From: Thalassobaculum_A sp040219615
GTDB taxonomy: Bacteria > Pseudomonadota > Alphaproteobacteria > Thalassobaculales > Thalassobaculaceae
Direction: 5' to 3'
DNA length: 64,000 nucleotides
Assembly (NCBI RefSeq): GCF_040219615.1
Contig: NZ_JAVJSE010000041.1
Location: 372,001 to 436,000, forward strand
Position numbers and translations under genes: made by a program. Each line of letters begins with the position of its first letter. Position 1 is the first letter of the stretch. A model generated the notes under the pieces. The model did not search any database, had not been told where the DNA came from, and saw nothing but the letters and a program-made list of their open reading frames with translations. Shown here piece after piece: positions 1 through 8,860 of the stretch.

Positions 1-1026
1 GTCGGCCAGCAGCGCCGTCCACTCGTCCGGCGCCAGGTACAGCGCGTCCACCGGCAACGGCCGGTAGATCCCGCCCGACTCGGCGCCGCCGGACCGCATC
101 ATCTGCCGCCGCGCGTCGTGATACTCGGCGATCTGCTCGAACCGCGTCGCCGCCGCCTCCTCGGCCTGGTAGTCGAGGGTGACGGCGACCTCGCCGACAT
201 AGTCGAGCAGGGTCTCCATGCGGTCGTGGAACAGCGGCAGCCAGTGCTCCATGCCGCCGTGGCGCTGGCCGGCCGAGACCGCGTCGTACACCGGGTCGGC
301 AGCCACCTCGGCCCCGAACTGGTTGCGGTAGCCGGACCGGAAGCGCTGGATCGACGAGTCGTCGAGCAGGGTCTCGCCGACCGGGCGGAACACCACCCGG
401 TCCAGGCTGCCGGTGGTCCGCTGGGTCATGGCGTCGAAGCGCCGCGCCGCCTCCAGCTCGTCGCCGAAGAAATCCAGGCGCACCGGCTCGTCCATGCCGG
501 TCGGGAAGACGTCGACGATGCCGCCGCGGACCGCATACTCGCCCGGCTCGCGCACCGTGTCGGTCCGGCCGTAGCCGCTGCGGGTGAACATCGCCAGCAG
601 GTCGCCGAGCGGCATCTCCTCGCCGACCTTGAGGGTCAGCGAGGCCCCGTCGAAATACCGCCGCGGCGGCACCCGCTGCAGCATGGCGTTGACGGTCGTC
701 AGCACCACCAGCGGCCCGGCATCCGGCGCCGTGGCCGACAGCTCGGCCAGGGTCTCGACCCGCCGGCTGACGATCTCGCCGTTCGGCGACACCCGGTCGT
801 AGGGCAGGCAGTCCCATGCCGGGAAGCTCAGCACCGGCAGCGCCGGGTCGACGAAGGCGATGGTCCGCGCCAGGGTGGCCAGGCGGGCGTCGTCGCGGGC
901 CACGTGCAGCACCCGGCCGCGTTCCCGGCACAGGCGCACCACCGCGATCGCGTCGAGGCCTTCCGGCGCGGAGGCGATGGTCACCCGGCCGACGGCGGCG
1001 GGGAACGGCGACAGGTTCAGGGTCAT
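1..1026 (-). CDS. mfd: Transcription-repair coupling factor Mfd, 5' part only
   Basis: The reverse strand encodes the first 342 residues of Mfd; the gene runs off the left edge. Mfd removes RNA polymerase stalled at DNA damage and recruits UvrA. The visible part is the UvrB-like N-terminal module, with the conserved PAWDCLPYDRVSP stretch near residue 80 and the REPGEYAVRGGIVDVFP stretch further on. The RNA-polymerase-binding domain and the RecG-like motor lie outside the window. The ATG at 1026 starts MTLNLSPFPA and lies 19 bases after the sdhE stop, so sdhE and mfd are probably cotranscribed. uvrA, its partner, is also in this window. Confidence 0.93.
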   Translation of the reverse strand, partial: MTLNLSPFPAAVGRVTIASAPEGLDAIAVVRLCRERGRVLHVARDDARLATLARTIAFVDPALPVLSFPAWDCLPYDRVSPNGEIVSRRVETLAELSATAPDAGPLVVLTTVNAMLQRVPPRRYFDGASLTLKVGEEMPLGDLLAMFTRSGYGRTDTVREPGEYAVRGGIVDVFPTGMDEPVRLDFFGDELEAARRFDAMTQRTTGSLDRVVFRPVGETLLDDSSIQRFRSGYRNQFGAEVAADPVYDAVSAGQRHGGMEHWLPLFHDRMETLLDYVGEVAVTLDYQAEEAAATRFEQIAEYHDARRQMMRSGGAESGGIYRPLPVDALYLAPDEWTALLAD

Positions 1027-1045
1027 GAGGGGCGGCGGGTGCGGG

Positions 1046-1309
1046 TCAATCGGTCAGCTCGAAGGCCTGGATCAGCCGCAGCACCGGCGTATCGTACTCG
1101 GCGGGCGGCGTCTCCTGGGAGGTGATCCACTTGTAGAGCCGCGGGTCGTCGATTTCGAGCAGCTTCTCGTAGTCGTCGAGCTGCTGCTCGTCGAGTTCCG
1201 CCAGATGGCGCTGGGCGAAGGCCCCCAGGAGCACGTCGGTCTCCTTGGTGCCGGTGTAGGCGCTGCGGTAGTAGAGGCGCTTGCGCCGGGCGTCGAGCAC
1301 CACGGCCAT
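1046..1309 (-). CDS. sdhE: SdhE-family FAD assembly factor
   Basis: The product is 87 residues, the usual size for SdhE (DUF339), a small helical protein that helps attach FAD covalently to succinate dehydrogenase flavoprotein. The family hallmarks are an N-terminal basic RRKRLYYRS stretch, G-x-x-E in TGTKETD and a conserved ending DDYEKLLEIDDPRLYKWI. The usual motif is RGxxE; here the arginine is threonine (YTGTKE) while glycine and glutamate are kept. A strong GAGGAG ribosome site precedes the ATG at 1309. It is divergent from recG and followed closely by mfd, a common alphaproteobacterial order. Confidence 0.9.
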   Translation of the reverse strand: MAVVLDARRKRLYYRSAYTGTKETDVLLGAFAQRHLAELDEQQLDDYEKLLEIDDPRLYKWITSQETPPAEYDTPVLRLIQAFELTD

Positions 1310-1411
1310 GGCCGTCTCCTCTCTCCGGATCGATGAGGCGTAGGATATAAAGCCTGGGCCGGCCGGCGGCCAGTGTCGGCAACCCGCAATCAGCCGTGGA
1401 CATCATCGACC

Positions 1412-3493
1412 GTGCGCCCCGAGCTTCTTTTCCCGCTGTTCGCCGAGGTCGGCAGCCTCAAGGGCGTGGGCCCGCGCTACGCCAAGCTGATCGAGAAGGC
1501 GGCCGGCGCCCAGGTTGTCGACCTGCTCTGGCACTTGCCCTCGGGCGTGGTCGACCGCCGGCCAGCGCCGCCGATTCCCGAGGCCCCGGACGGGCGGATC
1601 GCGACCCTGACCCTGACCGTGCTGCGCCACCAGCCGAATCCCAACCGGCGCGGGCCGTACCGGGTGGTCTGCACCGACGGTCACGGCGACATCGACCTGG
1701 TGTACTTCCACGCCAGGGGCGACTGGCTCGAGAAGCTGCTGCCGGTCGGCGAGCGGCGCGTCGTCAGCGGCCGGGTCGAGCGCTTCCAGGGCCGCGCCCA
1801 GATGCCGCATCCCGACCACGTGGTGCCGGAGGCCGAGGCCGACGAAATCCGCATCGTCGAGCCGTCCTATCCGAGCACCGAGGGCCTGCCGCCCCGGACC
1901 CTGCGGCGCGCCGTCGAGGCCGCGCTCGAACGCCTGCCGGAACTGCCCGAGTGGATCGCCCCGTCCCTGGTCGGCCAGCGCGGCTGGCCGGGCTGGCACG
2001 ACTGCATCCGGCAAGCCCATGCCCCACAGGACGCGGCCGACCTGGAGCCGTCGACCCAGGCGCGGACCCGGCTCGCCTATGACGAGATCCTGTCCAACCA
2101 GCTGGCGCTCGCCCTGGTGCGGGCCCGCATGAAGCGCCAGAAGGGCCGGTCGGTCCGCGGCGACGGCCGGCTGCGCGACGCCGCGATCGCCGCCCTGCCC
2201 TTCGCGCTGACCGGCGCGCAGCGCTCGGCGCTGGCCGAGATCGAGGGCGACATGGCGGCCGACAGCCGAATGCTGCGGCTGCTGCAGGGCGACGTCGGCA
2301 GCGGCAAGACCGTGGTCGCCCTGCTGGCCATGCTGAACGCCGTGGAATGCGGCGCCCAGGCCGCCCTGATGGCGCCGACCGAGATCCTGGCCCGCCAGCA
2401 CTTCGCGACCATCGAGCCGCTGGCCCGCAAGGCCGGCGTGCGGGTCGAGATCCTGACCGGCCGCGACAAGGGCAAGGCGCGGGCCGCCGTGGTCGGCCGG
2501 ATCGCAGAGGGCAGCGCCGCCATCGCGGTCGGGACCCACGCATTGTTCCAGGAGGGCGTGGAGTTCCGCGACCTGGCCCTGGCGGTGATCGACGAGCAGC
2601 ACCGATTCGGTGTGCACCAGCGCATGAGCCTCGGCGGCAAGGGCCAGGCCGTGGATACGCTGGTGATGACCGCCACGCCGATCCCGCGCACCCTGCTGAT
2701 GACCGCCTATGGCGACCTGGACGTGTCGCGGCTGACCGAGAAGCCGCCCGGCCGCCGGCCGATCGACACCCGCACCCTGCCGCTGGACCGCCTGGGCGAC
2801 GTGGTGGAGGGCGTCGCCCGCAAGCTCGACCAGGGTGCCAAGGTCTACTGGGTATGCCCGCTGGTCGAGGAGTCGGAGAAACTGGACGTGGCCGCCGCCG
2901 AGGAGCGCGCCTCGACCCTGAAGCGGCGGTTCGGCGACCGGGTCGGCGTGGTGCACGGGCGCATGAAGGGGGCCGAGAAGGACGCGGTCATGGACGCCTT
3001 CAAGAACGGCGCCGTCGACCTGCTGGTCGCGACCACGGTGATCGAGGTCGGCGTCGACGTGCCGGACGCCACGGTGATGGTGATCGAGCATGCCGAGCGA
3101 TTCGGTCTCGCCCAGCTGCATCAGCTGCGCGGCCGGATCGGGCGCGGCGACAAGGACTCGACCTGCCTGCTGCTGTATGGCGGGCCGCTGTCGGAGGCCG
3201 GCCGGGCCAGGCTGGCGGTGATGCGCGAGAGCGAGGACGGGTTCCGGATCGCCGAGGAGGATCTGAGGCTGCGCGGTGCCGGCGAGGTTCTGGGGACCCG
3301 CCAGAGCGGCCTGCCGACCTTCCGGCTCGCCGATCCGGCCGCGCACGCGTCGCTGTTTCCGGTGGCCCGCGACGATGCCCGGCTGCTGCTGAACCAGGAC
3401 CCCGAACTGGAGAGCCCGCGCGGTCAGGCCGCCCGCACCCTGCTCTATCTGTTCGAGCGCGACGCCGCCGTCCGGTACCTGCGCGGCGCCTGA
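1412..3493 (+). CDS. recG: ATP-dependent DNA helicase RecG
   Basis: RecG is a monomeric superfamily 2 helicase that regresses stalled forks and branch-migrates Holliday junctions. From the GTG at 1412 the protein has 693 residues, normal for the family, and begins MRPELLFPLFAEV as alphaproteobacterial RecG does. A wedge/OB domain fills the first third. The Walker A motif GDVGSGKT lies near residue 293, the DEQH box (VIDEQHRFG) near 392, followed by TATPIPRTL and the C-terminal QLRGRIGRG motif. An in-frame GTG at 1373 would add 13 residues but has no better ribosome site. It is divergent from sdhE-mfd and ends 2 bases before a convergent kinase gene. Confidence 0.96.
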   Translation: MRPELLFPLFAEVGSLKGVGPRYAKLIEKAAGAQVVDLLWHLPSGVVDRRPAPPIPEAPDGRIATLTLTVLRHQPNPNRRGPYRVVCTDGHGDIDLVYFHARGDWLEKLLPVGERRVVSGRVERFQGRAQMPHPDHVVPEAEADEIRIVEPSYPSTEGLPPRTLRRAVEAALERLPELPEWIAPSLVGQRGWPGWHDCIRQAHAPQDAADLEPSTQARTRLAYDEILSNQLALALVRARMKRQKGRSVRGDGRLRDAAIAALPFALTGAQRSALAEIEGDMAADSRMLRLLQGDVGSGKTVVALLAMLNAVECGAQAALMAPTEILARQHFATIEPLARKAGVRVEILTGRDKGKARAAVVGRIAEGSAAIAVGTHALFQEGVEFRDLALAVIDEQHRFGVHQRMSLGGKGQAVDTLVMTATPIPRTLLMTAYGDLDVSRLTEKPPGRRPIDTRTLPLDRLGDVVEGVARKLDQGAKVYWVCPLVEESEKLDVAAAEERASTLKRRFGDRVGVVHGRMKGAEKDAVMDAFKNGAVDLLVATTVIEVGVDVPDATVMVIEHAERFGLAQLHQLRGRIGRGDKDSTCLLLYGGPLSEAGRARLAVMRESEDGFRIAEEDLRLRGAGEVLGTRQSGLPTFRLADPAAHASLFPVARDDARLLLNQDPELESPRGQAARTLLYLFERDAAVRYLRGA

Positions 3494-3495
3494 CC

Positions 3496-4917
3496 TCAGT
3501 CGGGTCCGACCGCCCGCTCGGCCGGCAACAGCACCCGGACCACGGTTCCCGAACCCAGGCTGCTGTCGATCTCCAGCCGGCCGCCGTGCAGCTCGGCCAG
3601 ACGCTTGGACAACGGCAGGCCGAGGCCCGCGCCGCCGTGGTTGCGCCGGCCGTGGTGCGCGACCTGGATGAACGGCTCGAGCGCCCGCGGCACGTCCTCC
3701 GGCGCCAGGCCGATCCCGTTGTCCTCCACCCGTAGCTCGATCTGGCCGTCTTCGCGACGCTCCACGTTCACCGAGACCCGCCCGCCGGCGGGTGTGAACC
3801 GGACGGCGTTGGCCAGCAGGTTGATGACGATCTGGCGCATCTTGGTGGCATCCGCGGTCACCGGCAGGCCGTCTGTCGGAACCTCTGCCGTCAGGGTGAC
3901 CCCACCGCTACGGGCCGTTCCGTCCAGCATCCCGGCGCAGGTCCGCGCCAGCGCCGCGAGGTCCAATCGATCCTCGTCGAGCTCGAGCATGCCGGCATCG
4001 TGGCGGGCAATGTCGAGGATCCCCTGAATGAGTTCGAAGAGATGCCGGCCGCTGTCGCCGATGGCCTGGGCGTACTCCCGGTAGCGCGGGCTGCCCAGCG
4101 GTCCCCACAGCTCGGCCTCGAGCGACTGTGCGAAGCCGATGATGGCGTTCAGCGGTGTCCGCAGCTCGTGCCCCAGATTGGCAAAGCTCTCCCGCTTCAG
4201 GATCTCGGCGGCCTCGGCCTGTTCCCGGGCCCGGCGGAGATCCTTGACCAGCGCCTCGTTCTCGAGCCGCAGGCGGATCCCGGTCGCGATCGCCCGTTCC
4301 GCGTCGCGACCCCACAGCAGCACCACGAGCAGGTAGACGACGCCCATGCCGGCGATCGCGACGTGGTCGCGGTCGGCGACCGCCAGGAAGCCGAGGATCG
4401 GCCCGACGGCCGAGGGAATCACATAGGTCCGGAACACGGCGGTACTGGCCGTCATCGAGAACACCGCCCCGGCGATCATGCCGCCGACCGAGATCGCGAT
4501 GACCCCTTCGACCTGGATCGGCAGCTGCAAGGTGGCGACCGCGATCCCGGTGAGGCCCCACAGCAGGCTGGTGATGGCGACCCCGACCTGCAGCCGGCGC
4601 TCCCACCGGGGAGCGTCGCAGGCGGCCCCGGGCGAGCGCCGGAACCGACGCCAAAGCGCGAAACGGCCACCGGTCGCTACCGTCATGGCAAGCAGCCACG
4701 ACGACAGGATTCCGGTCGGAACGGAACCCCAGGCGACCAACGCCAGCAGGCAGGCGACCGCCAGGTTCGCCAGAGCGGGGAACGGCGAGCGGAACAGCAG
4801 GCGGACCGCTTCCGACCGGACCTCACCGTCGGCCACGCGCTCGTCCACCGGACGTCGTTCAACGGACGTCGGCTCGGTCGTTTCGATCAGGCGACCGCTC
4901 GGCGACTTGGCGGGCAT
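3496..4917 (-). CDS. Membrane sensor histidine kinase, orphan
   Basis: A 473-residue HisKA/HATPase histidine kinase. About residues 46-205 hold five or six hydrophobic segments with no large periplasmic loop, so the signal is probably sensed in or near the membrane. A coiled linker (about 208-245) leads to the H box FANLGHELRTPLNAI with phospho-acceptor His250. The N box is near 362-375 (QIVINLLANAVRF), G1 is DNGIGL near 399 and G2 is GGAGLGL near 428. No response regulator gene is adjacent, so the partner is unknown. It shares the segment after the H box (GP-x-x-S/G-x-PRYR) with the kinase at 19226-20956. It lies 103 bases downstream of the DUF502 gene. Confidence 0.88.
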   Translation of the reverse strand: MPAKSPSGRLIETTEPTSVERRPVDERVADGEVRSEAVRLLFRSPFPALANLAVACLLALVAWGSVPTGILSSWLLAMTVATGGRFALWRRFRRSPGAACDAPRWERRLQVGVAITSLLWGLTGIAVATLQLPIQVEGVIAISVGGMIAGAVFSMTASTAVFRTYVIPSAVGPILGFLAVADRDHVAIAGMGVVYLLVVLLWGRDAERAIATGIRLRLENEALVKDLRRAREQAEAAEILKRESFANLGHELRTPLNAIIGFAQSLEAELWGPLGSPRYREYAQAIGDSGRHLFELIQGILDIARHDAGMLELDEDRLDLAALARTCAGMLDGTARSGGVTLTAEVPTDGLPVTADATKMRQIVINLLANAVRFTPAGGRVSVNVERREDGQIELRVEDNGIGLAPEDVPRALEPFIQVAHHGRRNHGGAGLGLPLSKRLAELHGGRLEIDSSLGSGTVVRVLLPAERAVGPD

Positions 4918-5020
4918 TCATTTCACGCGCAGGCTTCGACTGACGCCGCACGCAGCGCACGGCGTTCGTCTTCAATAGCGCAGGATGGTTAACGCTCCAT
5001 TGATGCCGCGCGAATGAATT

Positions 5021-5716
5021 TCAGGCGACCGGTGTCCGCTCCCGGTCCTGCCCGGCCGCAGTCGCCGAAGGGATCTTCGGCTGCTCCTGCAGGGCCGCCG
5101 GCCGGCGGTCCGGCGGGGTCACCAATCCCCCGGACACCACCATCTTGATGCCCTCCTCTACGGTCATGCTGAGCACGAAGACCTCGGATCGCGGTACGAA
5201 CAACAGGAACCCGGAGGTCGGGTTCGGGGTGGTCGGCAGGAACACGTTGACCACATCGTCCTCGGTCAGGTGCTGGACCTCGCCGACGGTGTCGCCGGTG
5301 ATGAAACCGAGCGCCCACATTCCCCGGCGCGGGTACTCGATCAGCACGACCTGGCGGAACGCCTTGGACTGCTGTGCCAGGACGGTCTCGAGGATCTGCT
5401 TGAGCGCGCTGTGGATGTTGCGGACTACCGGCATGCGCTGCATCAGCCGGTCGAACAGCCGGATCAGCCAGCGTCCGACCAGGCCGGCGGTCAGGGCGCC
5501 GACCAGGGTCAGGAATATCACCGCGACGATCAATCCGAGCCCGGGCACGCCGAACGGAAGATAGGTCTCGGGATTGTAGCGGGCCGGGATCAACGGGGTG
5601 ACCTGACCGTCGATGAAATCGATGATCAGCCAGGTCAGGTACAGGGTGATCCCGATCGGCGCAGTGACCAGGATCCCGGCGAAGAAATAGGCGCGCAGGC
5701 GTGAGAACAAGGGCAT
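5021..5716 (-). CDS. DUF502 family membrane protein
   Basis: A 231-residue member of the DUF502 family. Residues about 9-33 and 57-82 are membrane segments. The conserved core follows: RMPVVRNIHSALKQILET, then YPRRGMWALGFITG, then FLPTTPNPTSGFLLFVP and the VEEGIKMVVSGG motif near the end. The short C-terminal tail is low-complexity and variable. The family's biochemical role is not established to my knowledge. In many alphaproteobacteria a DUF502 gene lies close to recG and mfd, as here. It starts 9 bases after the stop of the upstream hydrolase gene and is probably cotranscribed with it. Confidence 0.85.
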   Translation of the reverse strand: MPLFSRLRAYFFAGILVTAPIGITLYLTWLIIDFIDGQVTPLIPARYNPETYLPFGVPGLGLIVAVIFLTLVGALTAGLVGRWLIRLFDRLMQRMPVVRNIHSALKQILETVLAQQSKAFRQVVLIEYPRRGMWALGFITGDTVGEVQHLTEDDVVNVFLPTTPNPTSGFLLFVPRSEVFVLSMTVEEGIKMVVSGGLVTPPDRRPAALQEQPKIPSATAAGQDRERTPVA

Positions 5717-5725
5717 GGCGCTCGG

Positions 5726-6601
5726 TTAGCCTTCCAAAAACGGCAACAGTGCGGCCAGGGTCTCGGCCGGGGCTTCTTCGGGCAGGTAGTGTCCGCAGGG
5801 CAGTGCCGCCGCTCTCACGGGAGCCGACGTGTAGCCTTGCCAGACCGCCTGCACGTCGTAGGTGCGCCCGACCAGGCCGTCGGCGCCCCAGAGCGCCAGG
5901 ATCGGGACGGTCAGCAGGCGGTCGCGATCGGCGCGGTCGTGCTCGAGGTCGACGCCCGCCGAGGCCCGATAGTCCTCGCAGATCGCATGGATCGTCTCCG
6001 GCCGGGCGAAGTGCCGCAGGTACTCGGCGGTCACCTCGACCGGAAAGATCCCGCCCTCGGCCCGACCCAGCATCCGGCCCAGGTAGTAGGCCGGGTCGGC
6101 GCCGATCATCCGTTCCGGCAGGTCGTAGGGCTGGATCAGGAAGAACCAGTGATAGTAGGCCCGCGCGAACGCCATGTCGGCCCGCTCGTACATGTCGAGC
6201 GTCGGGCAGATGTCCAGCACCGCCAGGCGCGTCACCCGGTCGCGATGGTCGCGCGCCAGCCGATGGGCGACCCGGCCGCCGCGGTCGTGGCCGACCACCG
6301 CGAACCGGTCATGGCCCCAGGCCGCCATGACCTCGGCCATGTCGAGGGCCATCGCGCGCTTGGCGTAGGGCGCATGATCGGGATCGGTCGGCGGCTTGCC
6401 GGACGAGCCGTAGCCGCGCAGGTCGGCGACCACGACGGTGAAACGCTCGGCCAGCCGGGGCGCCACATGACGCCACATGAGGTGGGTCTCGGGATGACCG
6501 TGCAACATCAGCACCGGCGGGCCGGAGCCGCCGCATCGGGTGTGGATCAACGTTCCGGACGTCGCGACGTCACGGGTCTCGAAACCCTCGAACCAGCCCA
6601 A
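5726..6601 (-). CDS. Alpha/beta hydrolase, fluoroacetate dehalogenase-like
   Basis: The 291-residue protein has the layout of haloacetate/fluoroacetate dehalogenases. The nucleophile elbow is GHDRGGR with Asp106, followed by Arg107 and Arg110, which bind the carboxylate in the family. Asp130 sits 24 residues later, the general-acid spacing. His151-Trp152 match the pair that cradles the halide, and the catalytic His is probably His271 (CGHYLPEE). The HGHPETHLMW oxyanion motif and DLRGYGSS are also typical. Such enzymes hydrolyse haloacetates to glycolate, but close relatives include epoxide hydrolases and esterases. The residue set favours dehalogenase; the substrate is inferred. Confidence 0.8.
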   Translation of the reverse strand: MGWFEGFETRDVATSGTLIHTRCGGSGPPVLMLHGHPETHLMWRHVAPRLAERFTVVVADLRGYGSSGKPPTDPDHAPYAKRAMALDMAEVMAAWGHDRFAVVGHDRGGRVAHRLARDHRDRVTRLAVLDICPTLDMYERADMAFARAYYHWFFLIQPYDLPERMIGADPAYYLGRMLGRAEGGIFPVEVTAEYLRHFARPETIHAICEDYRASAGVDLEHDRADRDRLLTVPILALWGADGLVGRTYDVQAVWQGYTSAPVRAAALPCGHYLPEEAPAETLAALLPFLEG

Positions 6602-6735
6602 CGGGCACTCCTTGCCGGCCTTGCCGTCACCCTAGCAGAGCGCCTCGCCACTGCGCATCTTTCACGTGACGGTCGCCGCCGCGGAGAACTCTGCGGGATC
6701 TGGCGCGCGTTCCGAATTCGCGCCACCATCGCGCC

Positions 6736-7905
6736 ATGTCCGACGCTCCCGCTTTCGGTGCGCCTGCCCGCCGGCTGTTCCAGCTCGAGGACGGCGCCGT
6801 CTACCTCAACCACGGCTCCTACGGGGCCACACCGAAACTGGTGACGGCAGCGCAGCGCCGCTGGCAGGATCGGCTGGAGGCCGAACCCAGTCGGTTCATG
6901 GAGCGCGAGTTCCGACCGGGACTGCGAGTCGCCGCCGAGCGACTGTCGGTGCATCTGGGCGTGCCGGGCCGGAGCATCGCGATGGTCGAGAACGCGACCC
7001 AGGCGGTGAACGCGATCCTGCGGTCGCTGACGCTGAAGCGTGGCGACGAGATCCTGATCACCGACCAGACCTACAACGCGGTGAAGAATACGGTCCGCTG
7101 GGTGGCGTCGCGCAGCGGCGCCAAGGTGACAGAGATCCAGCTTCCGTTCCCGGCCTATGCGGACGACTCGATCCTGCGGGCCTTCAGCGCCGGTCTGACC
7201 GATCGTACCCGGGTGGCGATCATCGATCACGTGACGTCGCCGACCGCCCTTGTCCTGCCGGTAGCCGCCATGGTGGCGGCGGCCAAGCAGGCCGGCGCCG
7301 CGGCCCTGGTCGACGGTGCCCACGCCCCGGGGATGCTGCCGATCGATCTGCCGGCCATCGGGGCCGACTGGTATACCGGCAACTGCCACAAATGGCTGTT
7401 CGCCCCGAAGGGCTGCGCGTTCCTGTGGGCGGCCGACGCCGTCAGGGAGGCCCTGCACCCGACGGTGATCAGCCACGGCTACGGCCAGGGCTTCGTGGCC
7501 GAGTTCGACTGGGTCGGCACGCGCGACGCATCGCCGCAACTGGCCCTGCCGGATGCCCTCGCCTTCCTCGAACGGCTGGGGGTCGACCGGGTGCGCCAGC
7601 ACAACCACAACCTTGCCGTCGAATCCGGCCGTCGGCTGGCCGAGGCATGGGGGACCGAGGTCGGCGCGCCGCCCGGCCTGACCGGCTCGATGATCACCGT
7701 CCGGCTGCCCGACGGCCTCGGCACGACCCAGGCCCAGGGGCTCGAGATGCGGCGGCGACTGCTCGACGAGCGCCGCATCCAGGTCCCGATCAATGCCCTG
7801 GCCGGCGGCCTGTGGGCCCGGGTTTCGGCGCAGGTCTACAACCACGCGGCGGAGATCGACGCCTTGGCGGAAGCGGTGCTGGTGGAGCAGCGGAACGCCG
7901 CCTGA
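6736..7905 (+). CDS. Class V aminotransferase family protein (isopenicillin-N-epimerase-like)
   Basis: A 389-residue PLP-dependent fold type I protein. It begins with the class V pattern LEDGAVYLNHGSYGATP. The PLP lysine is Lys219 in GNCHKWLFAPKG, the hallmark of the subgroup annotated as isopenicillin N epimerase or cysteine desulfurase-like. DGAHAPGM upstream carries the aspartate that would contact the pyridine nitrogen. No partner gene indicates a substrate; true epimerase activity is unlikely to be implied by the name. It is divergent from the dehalogenase-like gene (134-base gap) and convergent with a small gene. An amino-acid lyase or aminotransferase role is equally possible. Confidence 0.85.
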   Translation: MSDAPAFGAPARRLFQLEDGAVYLNHGSYGATPKLVTAAQRRWQDRLEAEPSRFMEREFRPGLRVAAERLSVHLGVPGRSIAMVENATQAVNAILRSLTLKRGDEILITDQTYNAVKNTVRWVASRSGAKVTEIQLPFPAYADDSILRAFSAGLTDRTRVAIIDHVTSPTALVLPVAAMVAAAKQAGAAALVDGAHAPGMLPIDLPAIGADWYTGNCHKWLFAPKGCAFLWAADAVREALHPTVISHGYGQGFVAEFDWVGTRDASPQLALPDALAFLERLGVDRVRQHNHNLAVESGRRLAEAWGTEVGAPPGLTGSMITVRLPDGLGTTQAQGLEMRRRLLDERRIQVPINALAGGLWARVSAQVYNHAAEIDALAEAVLVEQRNAA

Positions 7906-7951
7906 GCGATGCCGACGGGCACCGGAGCGGCCAAGGCCGGAACGTTCGATG

Positions 7952-8185
7952 TCAGTTGAGCTTGTGCCGGAATTTCCGCTCGAGGTGCTGCAGAACCTCG
8001 ACGCGACGGGCGCCGCCGTTGGCGAGCGCGAGCTTGAACAGCCGGGACGCTTCATTCTCCGGCTCGGCCGCCGGCGCCTGCCCGATCTGGATCAGGGCCG
8101 CCTGCTGGGCCCGGGCCAGGACATCCGGGCTCACCCGCTTTCGCAGGGCTCGCAGCAGCTTCAGGGCCTTCTCGCGCTCGGTCAT
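7952..8185 (-). CDS. Small hypothetical helical protein
   Basis: A 77-residue frame starting with ATG at 8185. The translation is charged and helical (MTEREKALKLLRALRKRV at the start, HLERKFRHKLN at the end). It has no signal peptide, membrane segment or motif I recognise. The amino-acid make-up looks like a real soluble protein and no other credible gene covers the stretch, but the ribosome site is weak. It lies between the aminotransferase gene, with which it converges, and the PilZ-like gene on the same strand. Confidence 0.5.
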   Translation of the reverse strand: MTEREKALKLLRALRKRVSPDVLARAQQAALIQIGQAPAAEPENEASRLFKLALANGGARRVEVLQHLERKFRHKLN

Positions 8186-8228
8186 GGGTGAAGTATGTCG
8201 GAAACCCGGCGACCGAACAACTCGACGC

Positions 8229-8540
8229 TCAGAAGAACTTGGTCAGGAAAGCGGCAGCCAGGGCGCCGTTGGCGATCTTGGTCACGATACCCTCGGCCCG
8301 CCCCTTGTAGATGTCCTCGCCGTCCATGGCATTGATCTCGAAGCGGAACCGTTGTCCGGTAATAATGATGTCCTTGTCGTAGGGATCGAGAATGAAGCCC
8401 TTGTGGTTCAACTCCCGGATGTTGAAGACGTACTTGTCGATCTTCACCGTTCCCTTGGACACCGGCGCCGCCGGCCTGCCGCGCGGAGCGGCTGGCCGCT
8501 TGACGGGCTTCTTGCTGGATATCTTCAGGAAGTCGAACAT
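8229..8540 (-). CDS. Small PilZ-like domain protein
   Basis: From the ATG at 8540 the product is 103 residues: MFDFLKISSKK, then a basic Pro/Ala linker (KRPAAPRGRPAAP), then a beta-rich domain of about 70 residues. That domain contains NIRELNHKGFIL, which resembles the N-x-S-x-x-G strand of PilZ domains, and ends FRFEINAMDGEDIYKGRAEGIV. The arginines of a full c-di-GMP-binding RxxxR motif are not obvious, so ligand binding is uncertain. Alternative starts are ATG 8552 and GTG 8597. The upstream region is AT-rich and may carry its promoter. The PilZ assignment rests on pattern only. Confidence 0.6.
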   Translation of the reverse strand: MFDFLKISSKKPVKRPAAPRGRPAAPVSKGTVKIDKYVFNIRELNHKGFILDPYDKDIIITGQRFRFEINAMDGEDIYKGRAEGIVTKIANGALAAAFLTKFF

Positions 8541-8601
8541 GTCGACGACCATCCCCACCTGTGGGCCGATCTGTTCAGCGAAGTATAGTTCGCGCACCTT
8601 G

Positions 8602-8617
8602 GCAACTCAATTGTTGC
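8602..8617. promoter_or_regulatory. AT-rich intergenic pocket with inverted repeat
   Basis: GCAAC and GTTGC form a 5-base inverted repeat around TCAATT. It sits in an unusually AT-rich stretch (about 8600-8670) between the PilZ-like gene and the divergent sulfotransferase gene at 8861. This is the most plausible place for the promoters of both, but no convincing -35/-10 pair was found. The rest of 8618-8860 shows nothing recognisable. Confidence 0.3.
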
Positions 8618-8860
8618 GCAAGATCAATTGCATTTTCAGTTAATTCTCACTAAACGTGCATTGGACTGCATGGTCGATTGCCGTTCTCGCCGAAGCTGGC
8701 CGATCGGCGCGGTTGTTCCACCACGGCGACTGCGGTACCAAACCCCGTCGAACCTTGCGAACCGGTATCCCAAAGGAGTGGCGACCCGCGTGCCCCGATT
8801 GACCGACAACGCCGAGCCCCAACCTCCGGACGGCGTCCGCCGCGGGCACCGTGGAGCACC

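Noticed and set aside
8678..8860. N-terminal extension of the sulfotransferase
   Set aside because: The PAPS-binding motif lies at residues 6-14 when ATG 8861 is used, as in the family; the upstream codons show no conserved sequence.
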